A stretch of 6,636 nt of DNA, taken from NCBI GenBank assembly GCA_027335545.1, contig DAHWHV010000246.1, positions 1-6,636 of the forward strand, written 5' to 3'. The notes below the pieces were generated by a model. The model was not told the origin of the DNA and did not search any database. It worked only from the letters and a program-made list of their open reading frames with translations. The translations under genes were made by a program, and so were the position numbers. Origin of the DNA: Clostridia bacterium (GTDB taxonomy: Bacteria; Bacillota_E; RBS10-35; JAJYVN01). This document shows, in pieces, positions 5,735 through 6,636 of the stretch (its first letter is position 1; each line of letters starts with the position of its first letter).

Positions 5735-6411
5735 CCTTTCTCCGGGACGTAGCGCGGCGCCGGCGGCGGGGCAACCTCAACGCGTTCCCGCGCCGCATGC
5801 GCCGGGTGCAGCCACCCATACAGCAGGTCCAAGATCTCCGCGTCGTCGCACAGGTGCGCCCGCAGATCCGCCCGGGTCAACGCCGCCACGAACTCGGCGG
5901 CCCGGGCGACCAACTCCTCGCGCGCCGAGCGTCGGACGCCCTCAGCCGGCAGCAGGACGTAGTACCGGTGCTCCTGCGCCTCGCCGCCGCCCACTACGGC
6001 CCGCACATACCCCAGGTACCCGCGCAACGCCGACCGCCGCATCCCTTCGGCCTCGGCCAACGTCGCCTCCAGGCTTCCCAGGTAGGCATCGAGGTCAATG
6101 GGCCGGGGCACCACCAGGATCTGCGCGGCCCCGGGCAACGCCTGCACCGCCTCATGCAGCGCCCCAATGCGCCGATCCCGCTCCCCCTCCGACAGCAGGC
6201 CGAACGCCGCCGGCTCCACGCGGACCACGGCCACCAGCGCCCCGCCGTCCCGCACCATCAGCCCGCGGTCCACGTCGCGCACCGGCAGCCAGTCCTGGAC
6301 GCTGTGATGGCTACGCGCCTCCGTGCCGCTTGAGCGCCCCTGCGCCGTCCCCGGCGCCGCGAAGGCGCCCCGCGCATGCAGCAAATCGTTTGCCAGTCCC
6401 AGCAGCCCCAT
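5731..6411 (-). CDS. TraC-like protein, separate N-terminal module of VirB4, 226 aa
   Basis: The protein resembles the N-terminal domain found in front of VirB4-type ATPases and listed as TraC-like in some Gram-positive elements. Counting from the chosen ATG, the pattern is a short basic/Ala-rich leader (1-35), then VQDWLPVRDVDRGLMVRDGG (38-57), then ALVAVVRVEP (58-67). A helical part with GAAQILVVPRPIDLDAYL (94-111) follows, then HRYYVLLPAEG (148-158), and finally a domain end with DLRAHLCDDAEILDLLYGWL. It has no Walker motifs, so it should bind the ATPase rather than hydrolyse ATP itself. The ATG at 6411 has GAGGGGGG 8 nt upstream; a GTG at 6420 would lengthen it by three residues and overlap an upstream reading frame by 4 bp. 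Its stop overlaps the virB4 start, implying coupled synthesis in equal amounts. The family assignment is good, the exact binding partner inferred. Confidence 0.82.
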   Translation of the reverse strand: MGLLGLANDLLHARGAFAAPGTAQGRSSGTEARSHHSVQDWLPVRDVDRGLMVRDGGALVAVVRVEPAAFGLLSEGERDRRIGALHEAVQALPGAAQILVVPRPIDLDAYLGSLEATLAEAEGMRRSALRGYLGYVRAVVGGGEAQEHRYYVLLPAEGVRRSAREELVARAAEFVAALTRADLRAHLCDDAEILDLLYGWLHPAHAARERVEVAPPPAPRYVPEKG

Positions 6412-6416
6412 CGCCC

Positions 6417-6506
6417 TCACCCCCCTCGCCGGTAGAGATACCGCTGCCGTGTCCTCCCGTACACTACGGCCGCCTTCAAGCCCCCCGCCGCACCCCCCTT
6501 GCCCAC
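6417..6506 (-). CDS. Possible 29-residue peptide or 3' remnant of a gene before the TraC-like gene
   Basis: A short frame from GTG 6506 to TGA 6417 ends in YGRTRQRYLYRRGG and overlaps the alternative GTG start of the TraC-like gene by 4 bp (GTGA), the same arrangement as between the TraC-like gene and virB4. The tail is strongly basic with regularly placed Tyr, as in the end of a small membrane-associated protein. An in-frame TAG at 6533-6531 closes it upstream, and no good ribosome binding site is seen. PrgI/TcpE-like small genes often stand here in related clusters, so this may be the end of one that was broken by a frameshift, but chance is also possible. Confidence 0.25.
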   Translation of the reverse strand: MGKGGAAGGLKAAVVYGRTRQRYLYRRGG

Positions 6507-6636
6507 GGCCGCGCCGAGGACGGCTGGGTGCTACTGACCAAGGAAACTGCGAAACGGCTGATCGAGTAAATTGCGAAAATAGGGAGTCACGAAAGTGGGC
6601 GGGCGCGGGATCGCCAGCGGCAGCGGAGATTGGGGG
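6507..6636. other. Upstream region of the TraC-virB4 operon with a less GC-rich patch; no confident gene
   Basis: I see no convincing gene here. The stretch 6541-6595 is clearly less GC-rich than the rest of the window and contains stops in several frames. This fits a promoter or operator region for the minus-strand operon, but I could not pick a convincing -35/-10 pair on either strand. A plus-strand frame ending in VLLTKETAKRLIE (stop at 6567-6569) looks somewhat protein-like at its end but has no sensible start. Confidence 0.4.
6544..6578 (+). repeat. Direct repeat AAAYTGCGAAA, two copies
   Basis: AAACTGCGAAA (6544-6554) and AAATTGCGAAA (6568-6578) match at 10 of 11 positions and start 24 bp apart. 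A shorter CGAAA follows at 6590-6594. They lie in the AT-richer patch upstream of the TraC-virB4 operon, where they could bind a regulator or be iteron-like. Two copies are too few to decide. Confidence 0.45.

Noticed and set aside
6330..6569. Plus-strand frame ending in VLLTKETAKRLIE
   Set aside because: The first third is antisense to the TraC-like gene, the body is Pro-rich, and there is no ribosome binding site; only the last 15 residues look protein-like.
1..6636. tRNA, rRNA, CRISPR array, insertion sequence or origin of transfer
   Set aside because: No cloverleaf, regular repeat-spacer pattern, transposase or long terminal inverted repeats were seen on either strand; the 13-bp palindrome alone is not enough for an origin.

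Overview
The window is very GC-rich throughout, with strong G/C preference at third codon positions. It carries part of a conjugative type IV secretion system (T4SS) from what looks like a Gram-positive or monoderm-type mobile element. A high-GC thermophilic Firmicute, Chloroflexi or actinobacterial relative is possible, but the host cannot be fixed from this sequence. Two recognisable proteins set the theme: a VirB4/TraE-family ATPase with intact Walker A and B motifs, and a membrane-anchored family-1 lytic transglycosylase (VirB1-like role) with the Glu-Ser, GLMQ and AYNxG motifs. A third, a CpaE/TadZ-like P-loop protein, is more typical of Tad pilus loci. No relaxase, coupling protein (VirD4), origin of transfer, integrase, tRNA, rRNA or CRISPR array is visible.

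Right part, minus strand (6636 down to 3989): a 5' region of about 215 bp has a less GC-rich patch with a repeated 11-mer and no confident gene. It is followed by a TraC-like protein resembling the N-terminal module of VirB4, then by the VirB4 motor. The two genes overlap by 4 bp (GTGA), so they are probably one translationally coupled operon encoding a VirB4 split in two. A perfect 13-bp GC hairpin sits directly after the VirB4 stop.

Middle part, plus strand (about 2695 to 3900): two genes of unknown function (290 and 84 aa) point the opposite way. They are separated by a 78-bp gap holding a hairpin and a run of ten G. They are convergent with virB4 and divergent from the left operon, so they look like a small accessory island inside the transfer cluster.

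Left part, minus strand (2571 down to 1): a second compact operon encodes the lytic transglycosylase, a small single-pass membrane protein, the TadZ/CpaE-like protein with a degenerate P-loop, and the start of another gene with a possible single membrane segment that runs off the left edge. These genes overlap by 1-4 bp or are 5 bp apart.

Inferred working model: the transglycosylase opens the peptidoglycan, the split VirB4 powers assembly or substrate transfer, and the small membrane protein, TadZ-like protein and edge protein form an inner-membrane or positioning sub-assembly. A notable trait is that most start codons are preceded by runs of 5-9 G rather than a standard GGAGG.
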